From the NCBI GenBank assembly GCA_002633005.1, contig NMRA01000130.1, positions 317,577 through 377,576 of the forward strand: DNA of 60,000 nt, in the 5' to 3' direction. Below the pieces are notes generated by a model that did not search any database, was not told the DNA's origin, and saw only the letters and a program-made list of their open reading frames with translations. Each line of letters opens with the position of its first letter. The first letter of the stretch is position 1. Shown here in pieces: positions 31,277 to 44,976 of this stretch. The translations under genes and the position numbers were made by a program. This stretch comes from Phoronis australis (Eukaryota > Phoronida > Phoronidae).

Positions 31277-34200
31277 ATTGGCGCTTCATAGTTTATCCCT
31301 CTTACCTCTGATTCTTGCTTTTCTTTTTGTAGCACGCCAATCGTTTTTGCCACAATTTATCAATGCGGCAAACCTGTCAGGTTGATAAGAGTCATGTGAC
31401 ACTGCAAATGACCTACTTTTCCATATATGGCATGATGTAGATTGACTCGCTGTGTCATAGGTCAATGCCAAAGTTATGATTGGCTAACAATGCTATGACC
31501 CAATAACAACTTAGAAACTTTGGCAGGCGATGATGCATCCTTTTACATTGTCGGGACGAATGAAAACAAATTTTATGGTTCATCTTATGCAAAATAGTTT
31601 GTATTTTGTTCGTGAAGTCAAGAGCATTGTGTTTACAAATGTACAATTAATATGGACAACATGGCATCGCTGAGACGGCCACGTAAATGCAAGCATTGAC
31701 AACTCATTGAAAGTAGCAGTTAAAAATATTTAGTGCTCTTCGGTACAGAGGCACCTGGGCCAGAGCACTTGACAGCTTGCATGTACACAAAGTTCCAACC
31801 TTGCCTCCTGACAGTTAGTAGTTGAACATCAATCCTGAGAAGTACTTAGGGTGATGGATCGCCTGAGCTGCAGTCATGTACTCTTCCCAGACAATCGCAA
31901 CGTGTTGGTTCCAAAATTCTATTCCTCAAACACTATTTTAGAATCTTGTTGTTGGCGAAATCTACTGTTCTAAATTTTGATTACCATTTGGCACCTGATG
32001 CTGGATTGAGAAATTTTCACGTTTGCCGTCGCCATTGGGGCTAAAGAGGGGACTTTTTGAACAGCGGCCCGAGTGCCGTTAGCCCTCCTGTTACCCAATC
32101 TGGTTAGAGTCGAGTAAAAGTAAGCGTATCCCATGTCATTATTGCTCGTCTCGAGTGGATTTTCTTTTTTGAGAAAGTGAGCAATTACCGACTCGATTTT
32201 CAAAAACCCTAGGCCAGAACCAATTATGCTTTTTTGGCAGTATCTTTGAGAGATTTTCCTTACTTTTCTTCTAGTCTTCATTTACCCTACTATGCATGTT
32301 GGTTCAGTGTTCACTTCCTTTTAGCAAACACAAAGATACCAGACTGTCTTCTGTGGGGTGCTGGACACTGTGTTTGTTCAATGAAAGTGGTTGCATAAGA
32401 GAAATGTTGAGCTTTTGATGGTCACTTTGTACTGCTCTCTAATATTGTTGCATTCATAGTAAATACATGTCAGGGTATTGACAATTAACCAGGAAAAATG
32501 GCTGTCCAAGATAACCAAAGATCTGTGTTCTTAGGAAGGCACACTACAGTGGAGACAGATTCCTTACCTCACGTTCTTATCAAGAATCTACGTAGCCACT
32601 AGAAAATGCCCTCTGGCTGCAGCCTAACTGTTCAGTGCTACCTAGTGTTTTGGTTGCATGATAAGTGGTAACTTTGCTTTCTCCTTTCCCCACATTATAA
32701 ATAGTAACAGGGTAATCTTAGATGGGAGTTCGACCCCCCATGAGCACCTCTCAGTAGAAACACCTCTAGTTCTTCAATCAGATGACCGTCTCTATTGATA
32801 ACACCTGGAGGCATAACCCTAAGTGAAAATCAAGTCTCTTATTTCGGCAAATCACTACACCAGCTATGCTCTTCTGCTGGTTGAACTTAGAAAGCTAATG
32901 ATTCTCCAAACAGCTGATCTAAAAATTCTTCTAGAATGTGAACGATGTTTATTTGCAGAGGTGTGATTGCAGGTGTATGCCGGAAGAACAATAAGGCGGA
33001 AGAACAATACCAGGGAAGAACAATATGACGTTTGCTTTTGATGTTTTCATAGTACGCGTGTACTAATTCTTCCTGCGATGTGACAGCACTGTGTGACAAA
33101 CAGTGTAGTTTGAAGTGACTCGCGCTGAATTCTAGGCGTACATTTTCTTTAATTAATTACCGTTTGCATAAAGTAGTATCAATACCGAGTGCACTATGCC
33201 ATGCTATGTAGTACAAATAGTCATGTTTACCTTCATCGATAGCAAAATTGATTAAATTATTTATAATTCCTTAATTGATACCAGCAGTAGGTAGCAGCCC
33301 TTCAGTTCACTGCTTTGTTGTGCTTACAGTGTGATATGAAGGTTAGAGGTAGGTTCGTTATGACACTTGGCAAAGAAATTTCAGCAAGATTGTTTTCTCT
33401 GCCATTTCTCTTGTATTTGTTTGTTAAAACACCAGAGGTCACGTTTGTCTTGAGAAAGTAATGCATTCAACACTTGTCTTCCCAGTTGTTTAAAGGCAAT
33501 TTTCTTTTCAGTCAGAATGGGGCTTATGGTAGTGTAGTTTAAGGAGGGCACATGTTGTGATGGGCAAAGTGTACAGGACTGGACATGGAAAAGTTTTGCT
33601 ATTTTCTCTAGGTCCTGGATATTTGTACTGAAGTGTCAAAATCTGCTAGGTCATTTTGAATATCAGTCAGACAAAATTCGCCATTGGAGTACGGCGGCCA
33701 AACTTTGGCCCAAGTTGATTGGTGATAGAGAAAATGAACAACATCCAAATGGAATGGTTCTTTGCCTTGAATCATTAAGTTCGCAACAACGACGAGGAGC
33801 AAGGGGGGCAAATTCTGCCTACACTATTACCAGGACTGAATTTGGGGGGAGGATGTCGTGACTAAAAAAGTAAAATCAATCATGCCTAGTCCAACGGCAG
33901 ACGCTTATCAAAATCTCTCAACAGTTGTCGCCCTCTTGTGACTACTTGATGTAATGGTTTTTATTTTAAACATTCAAAATTCTGCATTGAGAATCATTTA
34001 CTGTAAACTTTCAGGTTAACGCCCACTCACTTCTTACTTTTGAGAAATTTCAGTTGAAGTGCCCACTGGTCAGGCTAGCACCCGTGAATTATTTACTCCA
34101 CTTAATTGATTAAAAAACAGTAAGGCAAGCTTTCAAACGAGGAAACGGGAGCAATTTCCTGTCGTGTTGTAATTGTCTCCGCCGGGGACATCGTATTCTG

Positions 34201-34999
34201 ACAGCATCTTCTGCAGTGCATTCAAAACAGTGGCATTGTTGAAATTGACACTTTTGTAGGTTATAGTCAGCCACGGTCTCTCATTCCATGCTAAAAATTA
34301 TTTTTCAAAAGAATCTGTCTTTTTTGAAGTTTTAAGAGCCAAATCCTGACCTTGTTTACCTCGGAAGGTGAAGTAACATTGAAGACAGTGACTGTCCTAC
34401 GTTATCCATTTTTCACGTATTCGGTGCCGAGACAACAAACTTGAATCAACCGATAATGGAATGTTCGCATTAAGTTGTTGAAGTGCTTCGAAGCTTTTTA
34501 TTTCATGCAAAACTAATTATTGATTACGTAAACAACATAAGGCTTAAGATTTTTTCTTGTGAAAAATGCACTGCATTGTTTGCACACATCAATACGTCAT
34601 TTGATCTGAGTATGCAAGGGTTTGCTGAAGTTTTTTGACAAGATGTCTGTAAACTGTTGGAGTTGCAAAAATTTCAGCTTCAAACCAAAGAATGGAGTTT
34701 CCTCATAGATTTATGTAGCTGTACATTCTTTAATGACAGGCATATGACAGGTCAGTCCTGGAGAAGTGGCGGGTGACTTTTCAACTTGTATTTTCTCCTT
34801 TTTCAAAATGCATACGTAGCTAGTCGAATACACGTCGATTAGAGAGCACTGATTCTACTTTCACGCCACCAACTGGCCTTGCAGTCAATTCTTTGAACTT
34901 GGGGTCTGTGGACTTCAATTTTGAGTGTCATAGCTTGTCATGGCGACAGTCTGGCTCAGGTTAAGTACCCCTAGCTTAAGCACCCACCCCTCAATTTCT
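31277..34999. other. Stretch with no gene recognised
   Basis: AT-rich, with short frames only. An ATTGG/CCAAT-rich patch is at 31440-31510, and an 18-bp direct repeat (ggaagaacaata core, three copies) at 32980-33030. Words shared with 51.1-51.2 kb occur near 34015-34100 and 34960-35035 (ggttaacgccc..ttctaggtt). No splice-bounded coding segment was accepted. Confidence 0.4.
32980..33030. repeat. Short tandem repeat, three units of about 17 bp
   Basis: ggaagaacaata occurs three times at 17-18-bp spacing. Confidence 0.7.
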
Positions 35000-35045
35000 A
35001 GGTTGGCAAATTTAAATGCCTAAGGCGTTAACCCAAACATTAGAG

Positions 35046-35180
35046 GAGGCAGTGTGGCCTAGAGTGATAAGTGTTTGCTTCCTTTACTCGAGGTCGTGTG
35101 TTTGAGTCCCACTGGTCATCCTGCTAGACCCTGGAGTCAGGTCTCTAGCTCCTCAGCTTGGTTTTAACTTTTTATTAATA
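35046..35180 (+). mobile_element. tRNA-derived SINE
   Basis: cagtgtggcctagagtg (A box) and tgtgtttgagtcccac (B box, about 35100-35112), at the expected spacing. The 5' end cagtgtggc[ct]tag matches the SINE head at 8325 and 9452. The tail extends into an A/T-rich part with aataaag. No functional tRNA cloverleaf is seen. Confidence 0.6.
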
Positions 35181-36637
35181 AAGCATAAAAATGGCTCCAG
35201 GTGATCAGTGCAGTGGGCCCACATGTATAGCCTGCACACATCTGGTACAACATGTACCAGACCGCCTGCAATTTTTTTATAACCCAAATATTTACGGCAG
35301 ACACAACTAAAAACAATTGGCAGACATTTTTTTGCAAATTGCCTTTCTTAAAGCCCTGTCACACAGAATTCATTCTCACAATGTTCAAATCATTTGAACG
35401 TGTTGATGAAATGGCCAGAAACAGACAACTTTGATCAAAATTGCCTTGGATACTGCACTACCCACTCGGTTGTAACTGTATAACTCTCTGGTGTGCCATT
35501 CACCGAGTCCTTAGTCTACGCCAGGCTTAACAAGAGATAGTGGCTTTGAGTCACTGCTAAGCTGTCAGTGTTGACCTCTTGACCTAAGCGCTTTGAGGTT
35601 CAAAAACATCCTCGCTCATCCAGTCTTTAACTGCTGTGGAATGAGGTGGTAACTCGAGTTTTTAATACATATATGAACTACCTCCGATTAATTTTGAAGT
35701 ATTTCTTTGAGTCTCTAATGCTTTCAATGTTCTTGCTCATAACAGAAATGAATTAGCGCCTCCTGGTGTCAGGATGGAAGTGTGGTGAGACGATTTTGGT
35801 AGTGCTGCCGTGGATTGTCTATGACCCTTTTTGTGACAGGTAATTTGCAGGCAAACAGAAACAAAATCCTTTCACCGTGAGGAATGTTTTGAGTCCGATA
35901 TAATGAAAGTAAAAGGCCTAATTCGATTTTTGTTTTTGAGCCAGCTAAACAAGGCAAAATGCAGCTTAACAATTTTTCACTGCTAGCCTGTGTATAAACA
36001 AGGTAAAACCATTCAGTCATTAATTTGTAGGAACCAAAAATTTGGGAATGTGGGTTTGAACCCCGTTAATTTTGAATTTGGGTTTTCATTTTGGCACCGT
36101 ATAAAATATGTATCCATTTTCATTGTTTTCCTCATCGTTAATGCCATTGTCATTGACCTCATCATCCATGTCGTGCAGCTTTTTATAATTAATTAAAGTA
36201 ATTTTCATCATCATTGACCTTTTCACAGGCAGACAGAAACTAATTGAATTACACCCCAGAGTGGAGATTTAAATGGAAAATTCCAAAACTCAAATTTAAA
36301 TTTCTCTCATCGCCATTTAGTTGATCAGTTGCAGGCAAGCATGAAGTTTCCCCGTTACTTGTTGTGCCAATGACCTCGCACGTTAAGGGTAAAAGGTCAG
36401 TTATTGTGGTCTTCGCCATTTTCATCATCATCATAGCTGTCTTCATCTTCAAAGTCGTCACCGTCAACATTTTTCATTTCATCTCAATTTCATCAGGAGT
36501 TTCTCTCTATCATAATTACATTTGTTCTGTGAGTTGGTTGACAAATATTGGTGATGTATTTTTTATACCATTGATTTTTAGTGCGTGGAAGACTTTAATT
36601 TGCTGATGCATTTAATGCGAATATTTGTTAATCACAC
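35181..36637. other. Stretch with no gene recognised
   Basis: AT-rich, with TCATCA-rich patches at about 36120-36160 and 36420-36450. Short frames over these patches are low-complexity and not called. Confidence 0.4.
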
Positions 36638-37272
36638 AACTTCTGGAAACTGACTGTAAAATTTTCCCCAACGTTGTAGAGCCAACTCACTCCTTCTGCT
36701 GGGGCTTGACACTGACTGGTTTTTGCAAAAATTGTATCGCCTTCTGCAGCTCCGCCAACTACTGTAGGGTCCTGTATTGTGAGTCACTCTACTTAAATCA
36801 GACCCTCCGTGTCTATTCAAAGAGGAACTTTTGGGGCCTGTTCCAAGAAAATGACTTTAGTTCATTTTTGACTCAAGTCCAAGATTGATCTCAACTTCCA
36901 AACTTTGAAATGTCCACATTCGTTAAGTTCGTCAAAATTAAGACCAAACTTAAGTCAAACTTAAGATCTCTTTCTTGAAACAGACTTGAGACAAATTTAA
37001 GTTTTTATCTTAAAATTGACTGAAATTTGAGATTTGTCTTAACTAAGTTTTCTTGGAACGGGTCCCTGGGTTTTACTCACACAGCCTCTTACATCCCACT
37101 CAAACCATAAAGCATAACGTTTGCTGTCTGTCGAACAAGTTGTCCAGGGCCCTGCAGTTGTTGCCAAGGAACAGCGGCGGAGGGCGATGCATTTCTTGCA
37201 GGAACCAGTCATCAGCCTCCAGTGTAAGTGTGTCTCTGCAATGCCAGGAATTAGAGTAAGTTTCCAGAAATT
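36638..37272. repeat. Large diverged palindrome (about 635 bp)
   Basis: The outer left arm (aacttctggaaactgact at 36638, then gactggtttttgcaaaaatt, atcgccttctgcagctc and gtagggtcctg) is matched on the opposite strand in the right arm (aatttctggaaacttact ending 37272, gactggttcctgcaagaaat, atcgccctccgccgct, gcagggccctg). Inside this lies a second inverted pair, GGGGCCTGTTCCAAGAAAA at 36833 and its complement ending near 37066. Both share one centre near 36950-36965. No transposase frame. Confidence 0.65.
36833..37066. mobile_element. Inner TIR element at the palindrome centre
   Basis: TIRs GGGGCCTGTTCCAAGAAAA / GGGACCCGTTCCAAGAAAA, with the complementary words continuing inward (ttagtt). The interior is rich in cttaagt/acttaag words. 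It could be a MITE that is the seed of the larger palindrome, or simply its inner part. Confidence 0.55.
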
Positions 37273-38639
37273 TAGGGACAATTTTTTTTTCCAACTAGTG
37301 GGAAATGATGATGTCCATTATCAAATATTCTTATAGTAAAATCTTGCCAGTTTCGGACAGAAATATTTACCTAAGTTGCCTTTTTATCAAAAACTTCTAA
37401 AACTTTTGCAAATGTCCATAATTTCTGAAACATTTACTGATGGTAGCTATAGTGGTGAAGCATTTATTTGATAAACTTAAGCTTTTGAGGAAAGAAATGA
37501 ATTCGCCATGTTGCTTCCTAATTTGGTGAGGTTTTTCCATAATCGTTATTTTTCTGTAGAAATTTGACAAAATAAAATTTCAGTTGTGGGCCACGTTGTG
37601 TGCTATTCGTATTCTTTGTTGTTAAAAAGACCTGGAACGCGATGAACAGACTAAATTGCATTCATTTTCTTTTGGTTTCAAATTTCATGAAAATGGTCTG
37701 TCAACTGCTCGCCACTTCGTCGATTTTTTCCCACAAAGCAAAGCATATCTCCTTATTTGGTATGACAAGACATGGATGTAGCACATTTCCCTTTTATGGA
37801 AAATGTGACCGTTGACCTCAAGCAACTTCGATCAACTGACTGTGAGCACATGCGCGCATTTATCACAAGTGGAGAGGGAGATTAGAAACTCTGTGGTAAC
37901 CACTGAGTTTTTCCTTCCCGAGTATTTCAAAAGTCGAGAATTTTGTGATTTTTTCTGGAAGTTTCCTCACTATGGAATGTGAATTTTGCCGTACTAGACG
38001 TTGTGAGATGGTACTTTCATCAAGAATTGTTTAAAAGATATTTTTGAACAGCTTTCGCATTGCATGCCTCTTTAAGAATTGGCGAGATGCATTGAATTTT
38101 CTCTTTTCCTCAAAGTATGCAAATATTAGCTTCGGGGGTATTTAATAGAATTGATTACGCTATCACATGTCTCAGTACTTAACAGTTAATATTTGCTGCC
38201 ACCGTTCATTTTCTAACAGGCTGAATCCGCGCATATTCGAGAGGTTCACTAAAAGATATAATTGATCTATTTTTTTGTTTTCATTTCTGATTTGCAATTC
38301 CTGACAGGGTTGATGTTGGTCCCATATTTGCAATGTTCTCATTGATAGCTTAATACCCATAGAAAAAACACAATGCATCTGTCTTATACAAATGTCAAAG
38401 TTTGACTGATGGATTGAAATCATGAATTTTGTATTCTTTGAATAATGATGGCCTTCACCTGAATTGAAAGTTAGATTAAATGCCCAACCACAAGATTTAA
38501 AAAATCGCTTTTATGTAAATTCTTTGTTTAAAACCCACCTCCTTATTTGTTAGTTTCTCAATTCAAATTCCCCATCATTGGGTGTAAATCCACCTTGGGT
38601 ACGCGAGAATTACAAAAATGCAGTTTGTAAAGAGCTACC

Positions 38640-38800
38640 TCCTTTTATTTTTCTTCATCCGAAACTTGGTAACCACACTTGATGAATTCTATCCCATGAT
38701 TCAACATTCCAACTTCACCAACCAATCACTTCAGTGGCCGCCATTTTACTAGGTTGCATTGGTAAGGTTTCGAGCACATTCAGGAAACACTCGTTTTTCT
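38640..38800 (+). repeat. Diverged repeat, shared with 50880-51060
   Basis: Shares, in order, 'attcaacattccaacttcaccaaccaat', 'agtggccgccattttactaggt' and 'gagca.a.t...gaaacactc' with 50.9-51.05 kb. Family unknown. Confidence 0.55.
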
Positions 38801-40309
38801 CTTGTGATTTGTTGTCATCCTACATGAACTCACTTTTCTCACAAGAAATTGTTCTATGGAGCAGACCCTGAGCTTTTGCATATGCAAACTGGTTTTAGGT
38901 AATTAGTCGCAATTTCTTTATCTTGCAGATAACCTGACTGCCAATAACGACATTTTACCATTTAGGCCTTTTCAAACTATTTCACTCTGCTGCCAGGGGA
39001 TAGTCGATATAAACTGCCAAGTTGGTTGAACCTTTCACACCGGCTTTGGTAAGAGAATACCGGAGCTAATTCAGATTGATGTGCAAGTCCTCAAAGTTTC
39101 TGCAAGATAGCAGTCCAAAAATGCTGGGATGATTTTTTTTAATTTGAAATAAATATATGGTTGGGTAGTAAGTGAAATGAAATGCTCATAGTAATACAAT
39201 GGTGAAGTTTTGAAACATATTGAATGATACCAATACATGTACCAACATTGACAGCGACACCTGTTGATAACTCGGAGGACATCGAAGTTAACCATTCATA
39301 CTGCATCGAAGTGTCGATCTTCCGCTGTTAAAGCCTCCTGTTGACTGCAAACTTGCGCTCTTAACTACGATCCAGTACCGAAGCTAATACTTCATACACC
39401 CCAAAACGTCGACTTGTCAATGTTGGTATTTAAGGCCATTTCTTATGAAAAAATATTTCATGTGAATTGTCGTGAAGTCGTGGGGGAATTAAGTACGTTC
39501 TCATTGCATCAGACCCTTCCATTATCTCATTCTAATCTACCACTGATCCCATCTGCATACAAATCACTGTCTCCCAGGACAGCAAATGCTTCTTCACAGC
39601 AATTAATGAGTCTCGACAGACGCGCCAAATATTGTCTTTCGCTGTGGATAATCAACATACAGCTGCAAATGCATTTGGAATAGTGCTGTCCAGAAGTTTA
39701 GTCTCCTTTGTTGCTTCACGGAGGTTGGATAATGCATTGTACGACCGATTCAAGTTTCCTTACGTTGGCATGTTTTAGTTGGACCAAAAAATAATTATGC
39801 ATTCACAAATATATTGTGAGCTTACCAAATTTCCAAGTGTTAGCAGTTGAACTCGAAACTATCTAGCAATATCATTTGGTTGACACTGGATTGTCTATTG
39901 TAATATATTTGGTACATAAATGACAGTGTTCTCCACAAATAAAACCCTAAATGTGAGTGAAGGGTAGACGCCAATAAACATGTCATCAGCGCAGTAGTCT
40001 AAGTGTTCTTGCGGTTGCATGGTTTAAGTGCTTATTTACCTGGCTTGCTACCTGATTAAACAGTGCACAGCAGTTTGTTCAACCTTTGTAAATAAAAAAT
40101 GTTGCCAACTTACCATGTTTACAAACAAAACACATTTTTTATTTGCAAGCAGCGTTTTTTTCAACTGAAAACCTAAACGTTGGAGGGTCATTTAAATATG
40201 TCGCAAATGCTGACAAATGAGGTCAAGGTGATACACTAAGGTTATTTGTGTCCGTATGGACAAGTCGGTGTATTTATTAGCCATATACAAAAACAGTGTA
40301 GGTTTTAAC

Positions 40310-40465
40310 TCAGTTTAAGCGCATATTTTCGAAAAGTAGGGAACCTGCAGAATTTTATTTTTGACTTGGGTCAGATGACTATGTCTGTTTTGTAAAATTT
40401 AGCAAAAATAAAAGCACATTCATACCAAAACGATGGTATCAATAACATGATAAAAATTCCGTTTG
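40310..40465 (+). repeat. Dispersed repeat family R1, partial plus copy
   Basis: 'gcagaattttatttttgac', 'aaaatttagcaaaaataaaagc' and 'ggtatcaataacatgat'. Only the central part is present. Confidence 0.55.
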
Positions 40466-43400
40466 AGGGAGGGAATTATTCATGATCTACAAGGTTTGTT
40501 GATTCAATTAAAATTCCAATCCTTATCCATATACACATGCCTTGTACTGCACTAACTGTGTAGTGTCAGTGTCTGCCTATAGGAGCAACATAACTTTCTG
40601 GTATTCATGAATCCGTTGGGATCACGACCATTAGTGGAATTAATCCTGAGTATTTTTTCTCCAAAATATTTTATGGGAGTTCAAAATGCATGAGACTATT
40701 GTCAACTCAATACACTTCATTTAATGAATTTGACGTTTTCAAATACACATATTCTTTGCGTTGCCTCACTGTAGGGAGTTCCTTCCCGGAAGAGATTGAC
40801 TGACAGGTCAAACTTCATCACAATTTAAACATTGTTGTCTGTTGTTGAAGGAATGTGATTTTCCTCAGTGTGAAGTTTTTCTTCTTGTCATATGGTACTC
40901 ATCTTCACTATGCTACAGTAGCCTAGAGGCAGTTAAAAATAGATTTTATATTAAAAATCTGATAAGAGCTCCTGCACAGGCAGGAATTCAATTGGCTTTG
41001 ACTGAAGCCAACTGCAGTCTAAGCTGAATAATGATGTATAAATATTCACTCTATCCACCCACGCGCTGCCGGTATGTCTAATAAAACCCTGGAGTTGTAA
41101 GCGTTTTGCCAATATCATGCAGGCTGGGAAATCTAGTGCTGGCTGTGCAAATGCAAGGCAGATTTTCAGGGATGCTATTTAACTGTTGCTGAATGCAGTC
41201 AACCTAGGGACATTTCACGATTGCTTGGCGACCACTGAACCACTGTGGTAAGTTAGTGAGATCAGTGTTCAGGATTTCCTGTGTGGTTTTACTAGGGAGG
41301 TTCACGCATATGTTAGTGCTGATGACGTTTTTCTTGCAGACTACTTAGTAATGAGCCTTCAAAATAACGCTGCTAGGTTTTATGGCTAATGGTCTCTGTG
41401 TGGGATGTTGTCTGTATGCATAGGTGGTATCATTTGTGTTTCCCTGGGAGGTTGGTATTTCCTGATTTTCGCACAATACAGAACGAGTACTTTTGAAATT
41501 ATTGACTGTTGGCGTGAGTGAACAGAGGTTTGTTAACAGGCCTGTTTTCTAGATTCCCTATAAATGTCATTGTGGACACAATGTTCTAACTCATTTGGCC
41601 ACAGCGGCACTATCTCGCTTCTTATGGAAGTATGAGGGGACATTTATTTTTAGCATGCAATTCACATATGCATCAGTTTGCAAGAAAAGTGAGCAGTCTG
41701 ACAGAGGTAACATTTCCAATTCAGTACGAAGAAGACCCGACTATTTGGCACAGCTTAAGTGAATTGAAGGATCAAGTTTTTTTGCAAGTGAAAATGCAAA
41801 CTATAAGTGAAGTCTTAGGATTTGAAAATGGTAAAAACGTCAGTTTGTTGAGTTGATTTTTCAGGAGTTTAGGCAGAGCAATGTACAATGATTGAAATGT
41901 GTGTGAAGTAACAAGACTCCAGTTGGGGAACTCTGCAAAATTTGGGACACTGAAATTCAAGCTGAAATTTTTTTTTCATTCTGAAGCTTGGGACATGGGC
42001 AATATAGGCGGTCATCATATCTTTCAAATATCAGACACTGCATTTTGCAGCAACAAAGTCTGAGATAAAATCATCTAAAATAGCTGCCAATGAAATATGG
42101 TACAAGCTCTGACGTGTGCAAAATTGTTAATTTTCACTATCCTAAAGTGGAGAATTTTTACTGTAAGGTATAATTGATTGACCTAAAGAAGATTTTCAGA
42201 TCCAGTTGTTTCAAATTCCTTAGTGACCTGATTTCCGCTATGCTACGGTCTTTTGTGAGAGGATATGCCTTCGATGAAGGGCAATATATGGTAGTGTCTC
42301 TGCAGTTTCGTACAAAGACAATTTTTGATGTTTTTCGATCTGCATGTGAATGCCTGCTATTTCTCGGAACTCTGGGTAGGATTTAAACATGACGAAGTGT
42401 TCTTTGGTGCTACTTATCTTTTGTGAAAAAATTAGTGATTCACTTGTCTTCTAGTGCATCCCAGATTCGTGCGATTTTAATATAAAGAGACACCATGTTC
42501 ATTTTTCTCAGTGTACGTTTTAACCATCGGAGGTCATCGGTCTCAATAGTGTGCTAGAACTTGCTTAATTTAACTAATATGTTTAGCTTCAATATCTAAT
42601 CTGTTGTTTAAATATTCATTTTGTCCATATGTTTGTTCTCGGTTTGACCAAAATGAAGTGTTTGCCCTATACTTTCAGACACTTAAGTCCACTAGTCTCT
42701 TGTACAAAAAATTTAGGGTCCATTTCAATCAATTTTGGGGTCTGTGAGAGTAGTCCAGAAGTCATTTCATTCAATGTACATGTATATTGGAAAATTTGTT
42801 GTGTCTCCTGCCACATTTATCAAATACAGGCAGATAAAACATGAGCTGAAATGAGTGATTTTTCACTTCGTTAGTCTTAGGTCTCATTTCTTACACTGAA
42901 AATTGGATCCTAGGTGACGTACCTATTAACTGGAGTTGTGTTTTCTTCAGCTTAATTATATCAGATGGCGCTAAAACGCTGCCCTCCCTCCCCCGAGTGA
43001 TCGCAGATAGTGGAATGTTTGGTCTGTCAACTTTATAATTTATCTGCCAATTTTTAACGCAAGAACACATCAATTTCCTTTTATTTTTAGGCCAAAAAAC
43101 AAGTGTGGTGCATTAATTTTTGCACTTAAAACAGAACATTGTTTTCAAGTGAGCTTACGCGCTATCGATGTTTATCAGCTCTGTGAAGTTTTTACCGCCA
43201 CTCAGCTATCTCGGGAGATATTGCGCTCATGTTGTTTTGAATATCTAATCAGATTTCCTTAGTCTGTTATGTATACAGACGTATATGCACAGGCACACCA
43301 TGTGTGCTTGACGTATGGCGTGGTGAAGTGCACACAGGCTATAAGAAGAGTATGGTTGGTGAAAACAACTCTGTCAATATGGGAAAAAATTATCACGCAC

Positions 43401-43639
43401 AAGCTATAGGTTTAAGTGGCTGTTGAGGCCCCTCAGATATCGGGTATCTTCCATTGATAAGATGCAGTGAATATGACCCCAAATCTTAATTTTAGCCGAT
43501 CCTAAGACTAGATCTGGTTCTGTAACTTCCCATTGTTGATAAAATTCACATTTTTAAAGATATTTTTAAGTTTAAGTGACTATAAGCCCCCATTCCATTT
43601 AAAAATAAATAATTTTTGGCTGAGGCCAATTACCACTAT

Positions 43640-43880
43640 AAAATTGTCTCAACTTCTTCCTTGTTGAGAAGGGAAGGGGTTTTTAGTTTTGATGACATTT
43701 CATTGTTGCTTGACTCAGCTCAGCTAATAAAATGACTCACCCTGTGACAAGTCAACTTGCAGAGCCTGATCTCGAACAATAACAAACTTTCAGTTCTTTC
43801 AAAACACTGAAATCATTTCCAAACTGTATGTGACCAATTTCGCGTCCTTGTAATGGTCTAAATCAAAATTTTTGCTGTAG
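43640..43880 (+). repeat. Diverged repeat, shared with 3605-3865
   Basis: Partner of the copy at 3.6-3.9 kb: 'aaaattgtctcaacttcttcc', 'gtgacaagtcaacttg', 'aacaaactttcagtt' and 'ggtctaaatcaaaat'. Confidence 0.55.
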
Positions 43881-44976
43881 TTGCTTTAATGTTTGGCACT
43901 GTCAGGTTATTAGTTGGGAGTAGAATTTGAAGTGGTTGTTCTTATTCTCGACTGTGTTGGTGACTAATTTAACTTTAGTTATTAAGTACCGTCGCAATGT
44001 TTGTTCAGTTCGTAGTAATTTCACATAGGAAGAAGAAGATCTAGTGGGATCTCCTGCTCGCTTCTTCCGCCGCGTGATCTTGTATTTTCACAAATTTATT
44101 GTGTGTATGGAATGCTTGCTGGACTAACAAGGAAAAATTATTCAGTCTTTAAAAAGATCTTAGCCCGGACAGCGGCTCGAACGAGGGACTTTCTGCTATT
44201 GCATGTAAGATAATTCTCATAGGTGGAAGTTCGGGTACGAATTCGGACAAAACCACCTAACTCGACTTGCTTATCTGCTACTGAAGGTTAATGTGTCAAC
44301 TAATAACATTGGAAGAGTCATGGGATATTCGAGAAATTAACCAATGAGAGTCTTCGTTACTATTTCAGCTTTAATGTCTTTGAATTTTAAGAATAATAAC
44401 AATGGTCAAAACCAGGGACATTCGGAGGCAGGTGGGAAAATTCGGACAGAGCGTTGGGGAAATTCGAACCAGCCATTTCTGAATAGGTAAAACTCGGACA
44501 AAATATATAGGCCTAATAGTATTTTATGATTTTAAAAATGAATTTGGTTATTATTTAGCAGTGTGCACATGAGATGAATAATAAAATTTGAGAAGTCACA
44601 TCAACGATGTAAAAGTATGTTCTCCATTACCAATTTGTGTGCAACCTGCATGGTAAGCAGCGTCACTGTTGTTGAAAAATGAAGTCGTGAATTGACTTTT
44701 TAACACAGAAGGCCATCACATGAGCACAAAAATCTTTCAGAGAAGCATCGAGAAAAACGTCTAGTAACCTAAAACCCTGGTGTCTGAATTCGCACGCTGC
44801 ACACAAAAAGTTGGAGGGAAAATTCGAACAACTGGTCTTTAACCAAATCATGCTTTTTTGTTTGTTTTTCTATCGCAATTAACTCATAAAAGAGCATATT
44901 GATGTAAATTCAAGTTCATTTATATGGCAAGGAACCAAGTGACCTAAATATAACTTGGAAACGAGTGTGCACTTAC

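Larger units (their letters stand above)
37273..44976. other. Stretch with no gene recognised
   Basis: Contains repeat copies at 37337-37590 (aaaatcttgccagtttcggacag, a diverged relative of the 55 kb and 58 kb sequence), 38640-38800, 40310-40465 (R1) and 43640-43880. Box-B-like 'cgttcgagcc' (minus strand, near 44170) is isolated. No splice-bounded coding exon was accepted. Confidence 0.4.

Noticed and set aside
31656-31686. Possible start exon ATGGCATCGCTGAGACGGCC followed by GTAAAT
   Set aside because: Only a few codons, ordinary donor, no upstream promoter evidence; many such matches are expected by chance.
37110-37294. Minus-strand segment with ADDWFLQE, resembling a PLAT-domain strand
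   Set aside because: Only a few residues match, and the same words occur inverted at 36.7 kb within a palindrome, so it is more likely repeat or fossil sequence than an exon.
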